44,633 nucleotides of DNA from Flavivirga aquimarina (GCF_030540835.1 NZ_JAUOEK010000161.1:1-44633), one strand, 5' to 3'; positions 16,856 through 25,939 are shown, numbered from the stretch's first letter. Program-made: numbers and translations. The notes: generated from the letters alone by a model not told the origin.

Positions 16856-17464
16856 TTACAACCTGTCTCTAAACAATTCAGCATATTCTTTTACAACATT
16901 CTTATCAAAATATGGCTCTTCATTTATACGTCCAATAACGGGAGCCTTTGTCATTTTTTTAATAATATCCTCTGTAGTTTTATGTTCATCTCCACTATAA
17001 ATAAGAGAGACATCAAAGCCCTTATCTTTTAAAGTATTTATAGTTAATAGCGTATGATTGATGCTTCCTAAATAATGTCTGGAAACAACAATAACCTTAT
17101 AATTTGGGTTAATAATATCTAAAACGGTTTGGGTATCATTTAAAGGGACTAATAAGCCACCAGCCCCTTCAATAACCAAATGATTTTTTGTTTTTGGCTC
17201 ATTGATTTGTTTTATATCAATTGAAACACCATCAATAGCTGCCGCAGCGTGAGGGCTCATAGGAGTTTCTAAAGCATAGCTGTTTGGGTGGATTTTTGAC
17301 TTGCTATTGGTAATAAGTTTTCCGACAGTATATTTGTCGTCATGTTCCAGTTCACCTGCCTGAACCGGTTTCCAATAGTCTGCTTGTAAAGCTTCGGTTA
17401 CTATGGCAGAAGCTATGGTCTTACCTACATCGGTAGATATTCCTGTAATGAAATATGTCTTCAT
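16856..17464 (-). CDS. bioD: Dethiobiotin synthase
   Basis: 202 residues. BioD closes the ureido ring of dethiobiotin from DAPA, CO2 and ATP. P-loop GISTDVGKT (8-16), then DYWKPVQAGE with the catalytic Lys, PMSPHAAA, and VIEGAGGLLVPLN, all family hallmarks. The start overlaps the stop of the DUF2007 gene as ATGA, implying translational coupling. It ends 4 bp before the GIY-YIG cassette. Confidence 0.96.
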   Translation of the reverse strand: MKTYFITGISTDVGKTIASAIVTEALQADYWKPVQAGELEHDDKYTVGKLITNSKSKIHPNSYALETPMSPHAAAAIDGVSIDIKQINEPKTKNHLVIEGAGGLLVPLNDTQTVLDIINPNYKVIVVSRHYLGSINHTLLTINTLKDKGFDVSLIYSGDEHKTTEDIIKKMTKAPVIGRINEEPYFDKNVVKEYAELFRDRL

Positions 17465-17874
17465 TTTAAATCGAATTCTGTTTTACAATCTTCACATTTA
17501 TACTTGTGTTTAGTATAAAAAGGAAGTGAAGAGAATAAAAACCCAAAAATAAACCAGAATAATGATTTAACATCTTTTATTGTAGAAAATAATTCTATTT
17601 TTTCACTGTCACAATTTGGACAGTTAATGGTATTTCCTTCATCATTAATAGAATATTTCTCAATAGAATTAAGAATATGTTGTGCTTTTAATGCTTGACG
17701 TGATAGTACTTTTAGCTTTACACCACCAATAGCATTACTTACCAAAGGATCAGTATCTATAGTAACGTTATCTGATAAAAACACCTGAATACCTTCAGCT
17801 TCCAAGCGACCTTTAATAATTTGTGCCTCAGATGAATATTGAAATTTAGCTATGGTTTTAAATGTATCACTCAT
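17461..17874 (-). CDS. DUF2007 domain protein with C-terminal zinc ribbon
   Basis: 137 residues. The first ~70 match DUF2007 (putative signal-transducing) proteins: FKTIAKFQYSSEAQIIKGRLEAEGIQVFL-like text with the GGVKLKV strand. Residues ~84-137 hold CPNC and CEDC pairs that would form one zinc ribbon, split by a hydrophobic stretch (FWFIFGFLFSSLPF). It lies inside the biotin operon, between bioF and bioD, overlapping bioD by ATGA, so it is translated with them. No role in biotin synthesis is known to me. Confidence 0.75.
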   Translation of the reverse strand: MSDTFKTIAKFQYSSEAQIIKGRLEAEGIQVFLSDNVTIDTDPLVSNAIGGVKLKVLSRQALKAQHILNSIEKYSINDEGNTINCPNCDSEKIELFSTIKDVKSLFWFIFGFLFSSLPFYTKHKYKCEDCKTEFDLK

Positions 17875-17901
17875 ACTATAGTTTTCAAAAGTTTTTATGA
17901 G

Positions 17902-17921
17902 ATGTTGAAACTAGTTCAACA
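17902..17921 (+). repeat. CTGAAACAAGTTCAG-family palindrome at bioF 3' end
   Basis: ATGTTGAA / TTCAACAT arms around ACTAG. Compared with the 16483 copy, C-to-T and the matching G-to-A changed together, so pairing is preserved. The bioF stop codon lies inside it. Confidence 0.7.
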
Positions 17922-19088
17922 TGACTCCGTCACAAAAGTAGCAAGTAACTTTAATACGTTTGATATGTCTTCTTTTGAATTGAATGCATGTAAGCAAAAA
18001 CGCAATCGTTCTTGTCCTTTTGGAACTGTGGGAGATAATATGGGTTTTATATTGAAGTCTTGTTCTTGAAACTTTTGGGCAATTTGTTTTACAGTATCAT
18101 TCCCAGGAATAATACAACAATGTATAGCAGAATCACTTTCAATAAAATATGTTTGAAGCTTATTTTTAATAATCTCATTTTTAAAATGAGCAATATTTTT
18201 ATAGAGTTGTTCTTTATTCTTGGTTAAAACCAATTCATGATAAGCAGCATGAATATTAGCTAATGCATGAGGGGGTAAAGCTGTAGTGTAAATAAAACTT
18301 CGAGAAAAATTGACTAAATATTGCTTTAAAGAGTCACTTCCTAAAATCGCAGCACCATGTGCTCCTATAGCTTTTCCAAAAGTAATAATTCGAGCAAAAA
18401 CATCCTTTTCTAATTTTAAATGCTGGGCTAATCCTATACCGTTTTTCCCAAAAACGCCAACCGCATGTGCTTCGTCTATAATTAAAAAAGCATGGTGTTT
18501 TTTACATAATTGTACCATCTTTTTTAAGTCTGGTGAATCGCCATCCATTGAGAAAACGGATTCTGTGACTATAAAAATATTAATTTCGTGTAAGGCCTCT
18601 CGACTGCCTGGCCGTCCGGCAGGCGGGCGCTCGAGGAGACACTCTAAGTCCTGCAAATCATTATGTTTAAACTTATAAGCTTTTGCATTAGAAAGTTGTA
18701 TACCATCACGAATAGATGCATGACTATATTCGTCATATAAAATAATATCTCCGCGTTGCGGAACAGTAGAGAAGAATCCTAAGTTTGCATCGTAACCAGA
18801 ATTAAAGATTAAAGCAGAGTCACTGTTATGAAAATTAGATAGCAAGGCTTCTACAATGTTGAAAAGCGGATGGTTTCCTGAAAGAAGTCGAGAACCTGTT
18901 GCTCCATTATTGGTTATGTTATGTCCAATTAAAAACTCATGAGTATTATTAAAAATAGTTTCAGATTTTGAAAATCCGAGATAATCGTTGGATGAAAAAT
19001 CTACTTGACTATTTGGAACCTCTAATTGCCGTAAGGCATTATTAGCTTTACGTTCTTCTAATTTTTTATATAGTTTTTTAGGAAACAT
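17916..19088 (-). CDS. bioF: 8-amino-7-oxononanoate synthase
   Basis: 390 residues. PLP enzyme condensing pimeloyl thioester with alanine to KAPA, the first dedicated ring-building step. Motifs: SNDYLGFSKS, GATGSRLLSGNHPLF, ALIFNSGYDANLGFFS, YDEYSHASIRDG, ESVFSMDGDSPDL, DEAHAVGVFG and TFGKAIGAHGA with the PLP lysine. Between HNDLQDLECLL and INIFIVTESVF the protein carries an unusual ERPPAGRPGSREA stretch encoded by a GC-rich palindrome (18599-18635). The last residues and stop codon (VTESC) come from a second repeat. It is the first gene of the biotin operon and diverges from the DUF2975 operon. Confidence 0.95.
   Translation of the reverse strand: MFPKKLYKKLEERKANNALRQLEVPNSQVDFSSNDYLGFSKSETIFNNTHEFLIGHNITNNGATGSRLLSGNHPLFNIVEALLSNFHNSDSALIFNSGYDANLGFFSTVPQRGDIILYDEYSHASIRDGIQLSNAKAYKFKHNDLQDLECLLERPPAGRPGSREALHEINIFIVTESVFSMDGDSPDLKKMVQLCKKHHAFLIIDEAHAVGVFGKNGIGLAQHLKLEKDVFARIITFGKAIGAHGAAILGSDSLKQYLVNFSRSFIYTTALPPHALANIHAAYHELVLTKNKEQLYKNIAHFKNEIIKNKLQTYFIESDSAIHCCIIPGNDTVKQIAQKFQEQDFNIKPILSPTVPKGQERLRFCLHAFNSKEDISNVLKLLATFVTESC
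18599..18635 (-). repeat. GC-rich palindrome inserted in frame in bioF
   Basis: CTCGA (18599-18603) and TCGAG (18631-18635) enclose GCCTG..CCG / CGG CAGGC pairing at 18606-18624. It is far richer in G+C than any neighbouring stretch and encodes Arg/Pro/Gly in a gene otherwise typical of its family, so it looks like an inserted repeat. Confidence 0.65.
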
Positions 19089-19139
19089 AGGGTAAAGATA
19101 CGAAGACCTGTTAGGTTCTTAAAATATCTTTTTTTGATA

Positions 19140-19175
19140 AAAAATTATTGTTTATCAATAATTTTTATATATTTG
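19140..19175 (+). promoter_or_regulatory. Promoter with overlapping operator, DUF2975 operon
   Basis: AAAAATTATTG (19140-19150) and CAATAATTTTT (19156-19166) are perfect 11-bp arms. A TTG (19148-19150) and TATATTTG (19168-19175), 17 bp apart, fit the Bacteroidota -33/-7 promoter. The dyad covers the -33 element, so repression, perhaps by the operon's own HTH protein, is plausible. Confidence 0.5.
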
Positions 19176-19197
19176 TTATCGTTAAACAATAATTAAT

Positions 19198-19677
19198 ATG
19201 ATTAAGATTAAGGTATTATTAGGTTTCGCTATTTGCTATGTTGTATTTAATATAATTCATTTGTCTTCACAGGTAATTCATTTTAGATCTTGGAGAACGA
19301 TTTATCAATCTATTTTAGATTCTGGAAATTCATTTTTTGGAAAATCAATTTGGTTAATTCAGAATATGATATCTTTTGTTACCCTTATTGGGATAATATA
19401 TGTTTGTGTAGCGCTTTTTAAAATAATTAAAAGCGGATATTTTAACATACAAGCCTCTCGAAGTTTTAAAATAGGTGGCTTACTTTTGTGTTTTGTAGCA
19501 GCTTTAGATTTGATTAGGGCTATATTAGAAATTTCAGCTTCATATCAGACAGAGTTTCAAATAGGATACTTGATGGTTAATGGGTTGCTTTTTTTAATGG
19601 GTTTTGGGATATTAATTATTTCTAAAATAATTAAAAACGGAACTTTATTAAAGCAAGAAAGTGATTTAACAATATAA
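19198..19677 (+). CDS. DUF2975-like membrane protein (first copy)
   Basis: 159 residues with four predicted membrane helices (~5-25, ~52-78, ~90-110, ~123-142) and a short charged tail ending ESDLTI. The topology and the ending fit DUF2975 proteins, which usually sit directly upstream of a YozG-type HTH regulator, as here. Only 2 bp separate it from the next gene. Role unknown; membrane sensing or control of the HTH protein is inferred from linkage. Confidence 0.7.
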   Translation: MIKIKVLLGFAICYVVFNIIHLSSQVIHFRSWRTIYQSILDSGNSFFGKSIWLIQNMISFVTLIGIIYVCVALFKIIKSGYFNIQASRSFKIGGLLLCFVAALDLIRAILEISASYQTEFQIGYLMVNGLLFLMGFGILIISKIIKNGTLLKQESDLTI

Positions 19678-19679
19678 TT

Positions 19680-20186
19680 ATGATAATTAAACTTAATATA
19701 TTTCAATTTATACTAGCCTTATTTGTTAATCTATATATTCTAGCATTGCTTTTTTATATGTTTATAACATTTACTGGGGGGCATACAATACCTAAAGAAT
19801 TGTTTAGAAGTTCTTTTTTTGAAGATAATATAGAATTAGGGTTTTACATTTACTTTATAGTGACAATAATAATAGATACCCTTTTTGTTTATTCGCTTAT
19901 CCAATTGCTAAGAGTTGTAGGTTATTTTAAAAAGAATCTACTCTTTACTTCAAAAATCATTAAGCTTTTAAAGACCGTAGGAAAACATTTTGTTCTTATT
20001 GCAATCGTTAGCTTTTCGACTTCTATATTTTATAATTATTCTTTTTCAGAAAATTTTATTGAAAGCATGCTTTTACCATTTTTTTATCATTTTATGGTTT
20101 TGATTATTGGTTTTGGTATTTTAGTTTTTGAAGAAATTCAAAGGAAGGCGTGTCAAATTAAAGAAGAAAACGACCTAACCATATAA
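19680..20186 (+). CDS. DUF2975-like membrane protein (second copy)
   Basis: 168 residues with four predicted helices (~7-30, ~52-75, ~100-118, ~133-150). The tail ENDLTI matches the first copy's ESDLTI and the helix order is the same, which suggests tandem duplicates that have diverged widely. The stop is 2 bp before the HTH gene, so the three genes form one operon. Function unknown. Confidence 0.68.
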   Translation: MIIKLNIFQFILALFVNLYILALLFYMFITFTGGHTIPKELFRSSFFEDNIELGFYIYFIVTIIIDTLFVYSLIQLLRVVGYFKKNLLFTSKIIKLLKTVGKHFVLIAIVSFSTSIFYNYSFSENFIESMLLPFFYHFMVLIIGFGILVFEEIQRKACQIKEENDLTI

Positions 20187-20188
20187 CC

Positions 20189-20395
20189 ATGCCAATAATT
20201 GTAAATCTTGATATGATGTTGGCCAAGCGCAAAATGAAAAGTAAAGACTTGGCAGATATCATTGGTATAACTACTGCTAACCTTTCCATTTTAAAATCAG
20301 GTAAGGCAAAAGCAGTACGTTTTTCAACGTTGGAAGCCATTTGTAAAGCTTTAGATTGTCAACCTGCTGATATTTTGGAATATGTAGAAGGTTAA
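20189..20395 (+). CDS. Small HTH (Cro/CI, YozG-type) transcriptional regulator
   Basis: 68 residues, almost entirely an XRE-type helix-turn-helix: MLAKRKMKSKDLADIIGITTANLSILKSGKAKAVRFSTL (quoted in pieces: KMKSKDLADIIGI, TTANLSILKSGKAKAV, FSTLEAICKALDCQPADIL). YozG-like regulators usually accompany DUF2975 membrane proteins. It probably acts on the dyad at 19140-19166 in front of its own operon; that is inference. Confidence 0.9.
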   Translation: MPIIVNLDMMLAKRKMKSKDLADIIGITTANLSILKSGKAKAVRFSTLEAICKALDCQPADILEYVEG

Positions 20396-20422
20396 ATGTT
20401 TCTTCTTTTCCTATTAAAGGTG

Positions 20423-20430
20423 TATTTTTG
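20423..20430 (+). promoter_or_regulatory. Putative -7 box
   Basis: TATTTTTG matches TAnnTTTG, 32 bp before the ATG at 20463. No clear -33 box. Confidence 0.35.
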
Positions 20431-20462
20431 AAACAGTACAGAAACTATATTCTTAATCAATT

Positions 20463-20912
20463 ATGAAACCATATCTTATTATTTTCTTGTTGTTTATCTC
20501 ATGTGCTTGTTTTGCACAAGACAATTTTATATTAAATACAGATGATGGCAGGCGTATTTTACTAAAATCTGATTATTCTTGGGAGTATATAGATAAGAAA
20601 AGACCTTTAATAGACTCCACAGAAATAAGCCTTCAGAAATTAAAAGGAAATAATAGTTGTAATATATCGAAAGATTTTACGGAACCTAAATTAGACAGAA
20701 AAATTCAGGCACAATTAAAAAAAGGAAGAGCAACAATAAAGCATATAAAAAAGAAAGTTGCAAAAGATTATAACTGTGAAGTGTCAGAGGTTTTATTATT
20801 ATCTGCAAAAGAAAAAAAAGCTAATGGCATGTATCATTTTTGTGCCAATGGAAAGAAAGTAACTTATAAACGTGTTGGGAATTCTATTATAGAGAATAAT
20901 AAGTTTTTTTAG
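20463..20912 (+). CDS. Small secreted protein, DUF3157-like
   Basis: 149 residues. Signal peptide 1-18 (FISCACFAQ). Residues ~24-43, NTDDGRRILLKSDYSWEYI, resemble the DGrxVLLkdDxTWeY motif of DUF3157-type exported proteins. The rest is Lys-rich with three Cys (NCEVSEVLLL, YHFCANGKKV) and probably folds as a small helical-plus-strand domain. An internal Cys in the signal peptide makes a lipoprotein alternative possible but the AQ cleavage is a better fit. It is convergent with the following gene. Function unknown. Confidence 0.6.
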   Translation: MKPYLIIFLLFISCACFAQDNFILNTDDGRRILLKSDYSWEYIDKKRPLIDSTEISLQKLKGNNSCNISKDFTEPKLDRKIQAQLKKGRATIKHIKKKVAKDYNCEVSEVLLLSAKEKKANGMYHFCANGKKVTYKRVGNSIIENNKFF

Positions 20913-21461
20913 TTAATCTAAATATACCATTTTACCTGTTTCTTTAGAAGTCTTTTTATCAATCCATTTATAGTTATTTGGAACAGTTGCATCTAATATG
21001 TCAATTTGTAAAAGTTCTGAAAGCTCATAGCCAATTAAAAAGGCTGCTTTATAATCGTATTTTTCATAGAGTTCCCAATGTTTATTTCTATCATACCATA
21101 AATTAACTTCAAATATTTTATCTCCATCTTCGAGAGGCTGATGAAATATAGATACATATTCATAATTATTTATAGTTTTCCATTGTCCTAATTTGATAGG
21201 CCCTATTTCATAAGTTTGTCTAAATTTCGATTTTTTGATATCTATATAAACACTTTGATGAAAGGAAAATGCAATGCCAAACCCAATCAAATAAATAACA
21301 CCCTTTATATCGTGCCCAATATTTATTAAATTGTCATCATTCCAATGGGCTGTATATAATGTATATGCTAAAAAACCTATTGCAGCTGTAAAAAATAAAG
21401 AGGCAACTATACGTTGCCATAGAGGGCGTTGTTTTTCAGATACAATCATGTGTTTATTCAT
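20913..21461 (-). CDS. Hypothetical two-helix membrane protein
   Basis: 182 residues; family not recognised. Two hydrophobic helices (~17-37 and ~53-70) are followed by a soluble domain of ~110 residues with alternating strands (FRQTYEIGPIKLGQWKTI, YEYVSIFHQPLEDG, IFEVNLWYDRNKHWEL), somewhat like PH-type domains of small bacterial membrane proteins. The start may be Met5 (MIVSEKQRPLW). It abuts the convergent DUF3157-like gene with no gap. Confidence 0.6.
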   Translation of the reverse strand: MNKHMIVSEKQRPLWQRIVASLFFTAAIGFLAYTLYTAHWNDDNLINIGHDIKGVIYLIGFGIAFSFHQSVYIDIKKSKFRQTYEIGPIKLGQWKTINNYEYVSIFHQPLEDGDKIFEVNLWYDRNKHWELYEKYDYKAAFLIGYELSELLQIDILDATVPNNYKWIDKKTSKETGKMVYLD

Positions 21462-21490
21462 AAACCAAATATAAGAAAAGACGTAATGTT

Positions 21491-21507
21491 TACTATGTAT
21501 TATAGTA
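21491..21507. promoter_or_regulatory. Dyad upstream of umuC, candidate operator
   Basis: TACTAT / ATAGTA with a 5-bp centre, nested in a wider pair AATGTTT (21485-21491) / AAACATT (21515-21521). It lies ~40 bp before the umuC start next to a TATCTTTA promoter-like box (21531-21538). It could be a LexA-type site, but the consensus in this group is not known to me. Confidence 0.35.
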
Positions 21508-21543
21508 TTTTAAAAAACATTGAAATCCTGTATCTTTACTATT

Positions 21544-22800
21544 ATGTATGCCTTAGTAGATTGTAATAACTTTTATGCGTCTTGCGAACGTGTTTTTAAT
21601 CCTAATTTACGCAGCAAACCCATTGCTATTTTAAGTAACAATGATGGCTGTGTTATCTCGCGGAGCGATGAAGCAAAAGCATTAAACCTTCCTATGGGGG
21701 CTCCTATTTTTAAATGGGAGGGTTTCTGTAAAGAGAATAATATCCATGTGTTATCTTCAAATTACCCATTATATGGGGATATGAGTAACCGGGTCATGAC
21801 GATATTAGAACAATTTACTCCAGACGTAGAAGTGTATAGTATAGACGAAGCGTTTGTGCAATTTAAAGGTTTTAATGGGTATGATTTTAATGATTATGGA
21901 AATCAAATAAGACAACGTATTTTAAAATGGACCGGTATTCCTACCTGCGTGGGAATTGCACCAACCAAAGCTTTGAGTAAAGTTGCAAATAAAATAGCTC
22001 GTAAATTTCCAAATGAGACTAACGGGGTTTATGTAATAGATTCTGAAGAAAAAAGAATTAAAGCTTTAAAATGGATAAAATTAGAAGCTGTTTGGGGTAT
22101 AGGTCGTGGATTGCAAAAACGATTGAAAGCAAAAGGATGTAAAACCGCATTGGATTTTGTTGAATTGCCGGACGCATGGGTACGCAAAAATTTTTCGATA
22201 ACTGAATGGAAGCTAAAAAAAGATTTGGAAGGAATCTCTAAATTAGAATTAGATGAGTTTCAAACAAAAAGAGCGATTGCAACAACCAGAAGTTTTGAGT
22301 ATACCTTCTCTGATATTGAGAATATTAAAGAACGAATTTCAACTTTTGCAACTAGTTGTGCCGAAAAGTTGCGTAAACAAGGTTCTAGTTGTCATATTAT
22401 TTATGTTATGTTGAGAAGTGACAGACATAAAAAAGGTATGGAACAACATAGAGTAAGTAAGGCCGTAAATTTGCCGTATCCAACCAATTCATCTCTAATT
22501 ATTAGTAATTGTGCTGTAGAAAGCGTAGTTTCAATTTTTAAAGAAGGTATAAAATATAAACGAGCTGGTGTTATTGTTATGGGATTGGTCCCAACAAATA
22601 ACTATCAATTACATTTATTTGAAAGAGAAAACCCAAAGCATAAACCGTTAATGGGTACGATAGACAAATTAAATGCTAAATATGAAAATTATAAAATAAA
22701 GCTGGGAAATCAAGATTTAAAACGTACCTGGAAGATGCGCCAAGAACGATTATCCCCAAGGTATACAACGAATATTAATGACATTATTAAAGTAACATGA
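21544..22800 (+). CDS. umuC: Y-family DNA polymerase, UmuC
   Basis: About 418 residues from ATG 21544 (MYALVDCNNFYASCERVF); the longer in-frame start at 21520 adds eight unlikely residues. UmuC is the catalytic subunit of the translesion polymerase Pol V. The N-terminal metal site (LVDCNNFYASCE), SNNDGCVISRSDEAK, the catalytic SIDEAFVQF, and GIAPTKALSKVANKIAR are clear, as are the helix-hairpin-helix (AVWGIGRGLQKRLKAKG) and little-finger region. It overlaps umuD as ATGA, so they are coupled. Likely damage-induced. Confidence 0.95.
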   Translation: MYALVDCNNFYASCERVFNPNLRSKPIAILSNNDGCVISRSDEAKALNLPMGAPIFKWEGFCKENNIHVLSSNYPLYGDMSNRVMTILEQFTPDVEVYSIDEAFVQFKGFNGYDFNDYGNQIRQRILKWTGIPTCVGIAPTKALSKVANKIARKFPNETNGVYVIDSEEKRIKALKWIKLEAVWGIGRGLQKRLKAKGCKTALDFVELPDAWVRKNFSITEWKLKKDLEGISKLELDEFQTKRAIATTRSFEYTFSDIENIKERISTFATSCAEKLRKQGSSCHIIYVMLRSDRHKKGMEQHRVSKAVNLPYPTNSSLIISNCAVESVVSIFKEGIKYKRAGVIVMGLVPTNNYQLHLFERENPKHKPLMGTIDKLNAKYENYKIKLGNQDLKRTWKMRQERLSPRYTTNINDIIKVT

Positions 22801-23237
22801 TAGGACACAAATCACAGCACTTAACATTCTTTACTCCAAAAGTCACCAATGATTCAGGAGCCCCTTTTTTCGATACAGGAATTTCGGCAGGGTTTCCTTC
22901 GCCTGCAGACGATTTTAAAGAACAACGTTTGTCTTTAGATAAAGAGCTTATAAAAAATAAGGAAGCTACTTTTTTTGCTAGAGTAAGTGGCCAATCTATG
23001 ATTGGAGCCGGGTTAGATGATAATGATTTATTGGTTATAGACAGAAGTTTAGAACCTACGCATAACAAAATAGCTGTTTGTTTTTTAGATGGTGAATTCA
23101 CGGTAAAACGTTTAAAAGTAGATAAGGACGAGGTATGGTTACAGCCAGAAAACCCTAATTATCCGATAATTAAAATTACTAATGAGAATGACTTTATTAT
23201 TTGGGGTATTGTAACCAGTGTGATTAAAAAAGTATAG
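22797..23237 (+). CDS. umuD: UmuD, S24-family self-cleaving Pol V subunit
   Basis: 146 residues. The catalytic Ser is in GQSMIGAG and the Lys in EFTVKRLKV. The N-terminal SAGFPSPADDF corresponds to the E. coli cleavage region, giving an Ala-Gly scissile bond. After RecA-stimulated self-cleavage UmuD' joins UmuC. No DNA-binding domain is present, so it is UmuD, not LexA. It lies downstream of umuC, the reverse of the E. coli order. Confidence 0.94.
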   Translation: MIGHKSQHLTFFTPKVTNDSGAPFFDTGISAGFPSPADDFKEQRLSLDKELIKNKEATFFARVSGQSMIGAGLDDNDLLVIDRSLEPTHNKIAVCFLDGEFTVKRLKVDKDEVWLQPENPNYPIIKITNENDFIIWGIVTSVIKKV

Positions 23238-23244
23238 GTTTATA

Positions 23245-23799
23245 ATGTCACAAATTGTTTATAAACGTGCTGAAACAGATGAAGAATTACGTCAAATTTT
23301 AAACTTACAACATGCTAACATAAAGCTATCGTTAGCTAGTGAGGCTATGAAAACAGAAGGATTTGTTTCTGTAAAACATACGTTTGATGTTTTAAAACGT
23401 ATGAATAGTGCGTGTCCACATATCATTGTTAAGCATGAAGAAAAAGTGATTGGTTATGCTCTATGTATGCTTAATGCTTTTAGAAATGATGTGCCTACAC
23501 TTATACCTATGTTTGACTATATGGATGGCATCATTGCATCTAAAAATTTATCGGAGCTTCATTATTTAATTATGGGGCAGACTTGTATAGACAAAGCATA
23601 TAGAAAACAAGGCATTTTTAAAAAGTTGTACCATTTCTTTAAAGATGAATTAAAATCGGATTTTGACGCTGTAGTTACAGAAGTTAATTCTAAAAATATT
23701 CGTTCTTTACAAGCGCATCTGGCCGTAGGGTTTAACACTTTAGATGTACATACAGAGGCTGGTGAAGATTGGGAGTTGATTATCTGGAAATGGATATAA
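23245..23799 (+). CDS. GNAT family N-acetyltransferase
   Basis: 184 residues. The acetyl-CoA-binding motif A appears as GQTCIDKAYRKQGIFKKLYHFF, where RKQGIF is the pyrophosphate loop; a preceding strand VIGYALCML and a following TEVNSKNIRSLQAHLAVGF fit the fold. Substrate unknown. It starts 7 bp after umuD and probably shares its transcript, though a link to DNA damage is not implied by the sequence. Confidence 0.85.
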   Translation: MSQIVYKRAETDEELRQILNLQHANIKLSLASEAMKTEGFVSVKHTFDVLKRMNSACPHIIVKHEEKVIGYALCMLNAFRNDVPTLIPMFDYMDGIIASKNLSELHYLIMGQTCIDKAYRKQGIFKKLYHFFKDELKSDFDAVVTEVNSKNIRSLQAHLAVGFNTLDVHTEAGEDWELIIWKWI

Positions 23800-23924
23800 A
23801 AAATAAGAGATGTGCTTCACACTTTTAATGTAGCCGTCCCACCCCTTTACTTTTATAAACTTGTCTTAAATACTTTACTGATACCCCCTTTAGGTAGGCT
23901 ATATAGTTTATATGGAACAGAGCA

Positions 23925-23956
23925 CAAAAAAAGCCCAAATACTTAAATTTGAGCTT
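23925..23956 (-). terminator. Terminator of atpD-atpC
   Basis: On the minus strand AAGCTCAAAT pairs with ATTTGGGCTT (one G-U) and is followed by seven U. It begins 27 bp after the atpC stop. Confidence 0.8.
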
Positions 23957-23982
23957 TTAACTTTTGTTTAGTTTAAAATTTA

Positions 23983-24261
23983 TTAATCTGCTAAGACTAT
24001 AATTTTATTATCTTTCATTTCTATAGTTCCGGAATTTATTTTTAATAAAGTCGTGTCTTTTTCGCCTTTAGTAAATTTGTCCTGAACATCTTCATCTAAT
24101 TCAATATTCCCTGAAATTTTCACAATACCTTCTTTTAATAAAGATACAATAGGAGCGTGATTATTTAACATTTCAAAGTCTCCATTAACTCCGGGAACAG
24201 CAATACTAGTTACTTCTCCACTAAATAAGGTTGCTTCAGGTGATACAATTTCTAAATACAT
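23983..24261 (-). CDS. atpC: ATP synthase epsilon subunit, short form
   Basis: 92 residues. The N-terminal beta-sandwich is complete (YLEIVSPEATLFSGEVTSIAVPGVNGDFEML, quoted as family text in part; NHAPIVSLLKEGIVKI). The helical C-terminal domain of the ~135-residue E. coli protein, which inhibits ATP hydrolysis, is absent, as in related Bacteroidota. It is downstream of atpD, with three palindromes in between; the start codon touches the last of them. Confidence 0.93.
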   Translation of the reverse strand: MYLEIVSPEATLFSGEVTSIAVPGVNGDFEMLNNHAPIVSLLKEGIVKISGNIELDEDVQDKFTKGEKDTTLLKINSGTIEMKDNKIIVLAD

Positions 24262-24280
24262 ACTAAAACTTGTTTTAGTA
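24261..24280 (-). repeat. Palindrome at the atpC start
   Basis: TACTAAAAC / GTTTTAGTA, perfect 9-bp arms around TT. It keeps the ACAAG centre of the CTGAAACAAGTTCAG family with paired arm changes, and ends on the A of the atpC ATG. Confidence 0.65.
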
Positions 24281-24299
24281 CCCTGAACTTGTTTCAGGG
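24281..24299 (-). repeat. Palindrome between atpD and atpC
   Basis: CCCTGAA / TTCAGGG around CTTGT, an exact CTGAAACAAGTTCAG core on the minus strand. It directly adjoins the copy at 24261-24280. Confidence 0.75.
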
Positions 24300-24333
24300 T
24301 TTTTAAATTTTATTGAAAATTCAATTTTAAAGA

Positions 24334-24352
24334 TGCTGAAATAAATTCAGCA
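24334..24352 (-). repeat. Diverged palindrome after atpD
   Basis: TGCTGAA / TTCAGCA around ATAAA. Same arms as the 16483 copy, with a different loop. Confidence 0.65.
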
Positions 24353-25874
<1,522 letters not shown>

Positions 25875-25931
25875 TTATGTGTTTAATATTATGCGATTTA
25901 ATTGTATGAAAACACTCTTAGTTTTCGCGTG

Positions 25932-25939
25932 CAAAGATA
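25932..25939 (-). promoter_or_regulatory. Putative -7 box of atpD promoter
   Basis: Minus strand TATCTTTG matches TAnnTTTG, ~60 bp before the ATG. A TTG further upstream is too far (31 bp) to be a good -33 box. Confidence 0.45.

Noticed and set aside
16782-17000. Plus-strand ORF containing LKQVQHKQVQ
   Set aside because: Made of repeat sequence plus the antisense of bioD; no family resemblance.
17839-18069. Plus-strand ORF over the bioF end
   Set aside because: Antisense of bioF joined through the palindrome; not a gene.
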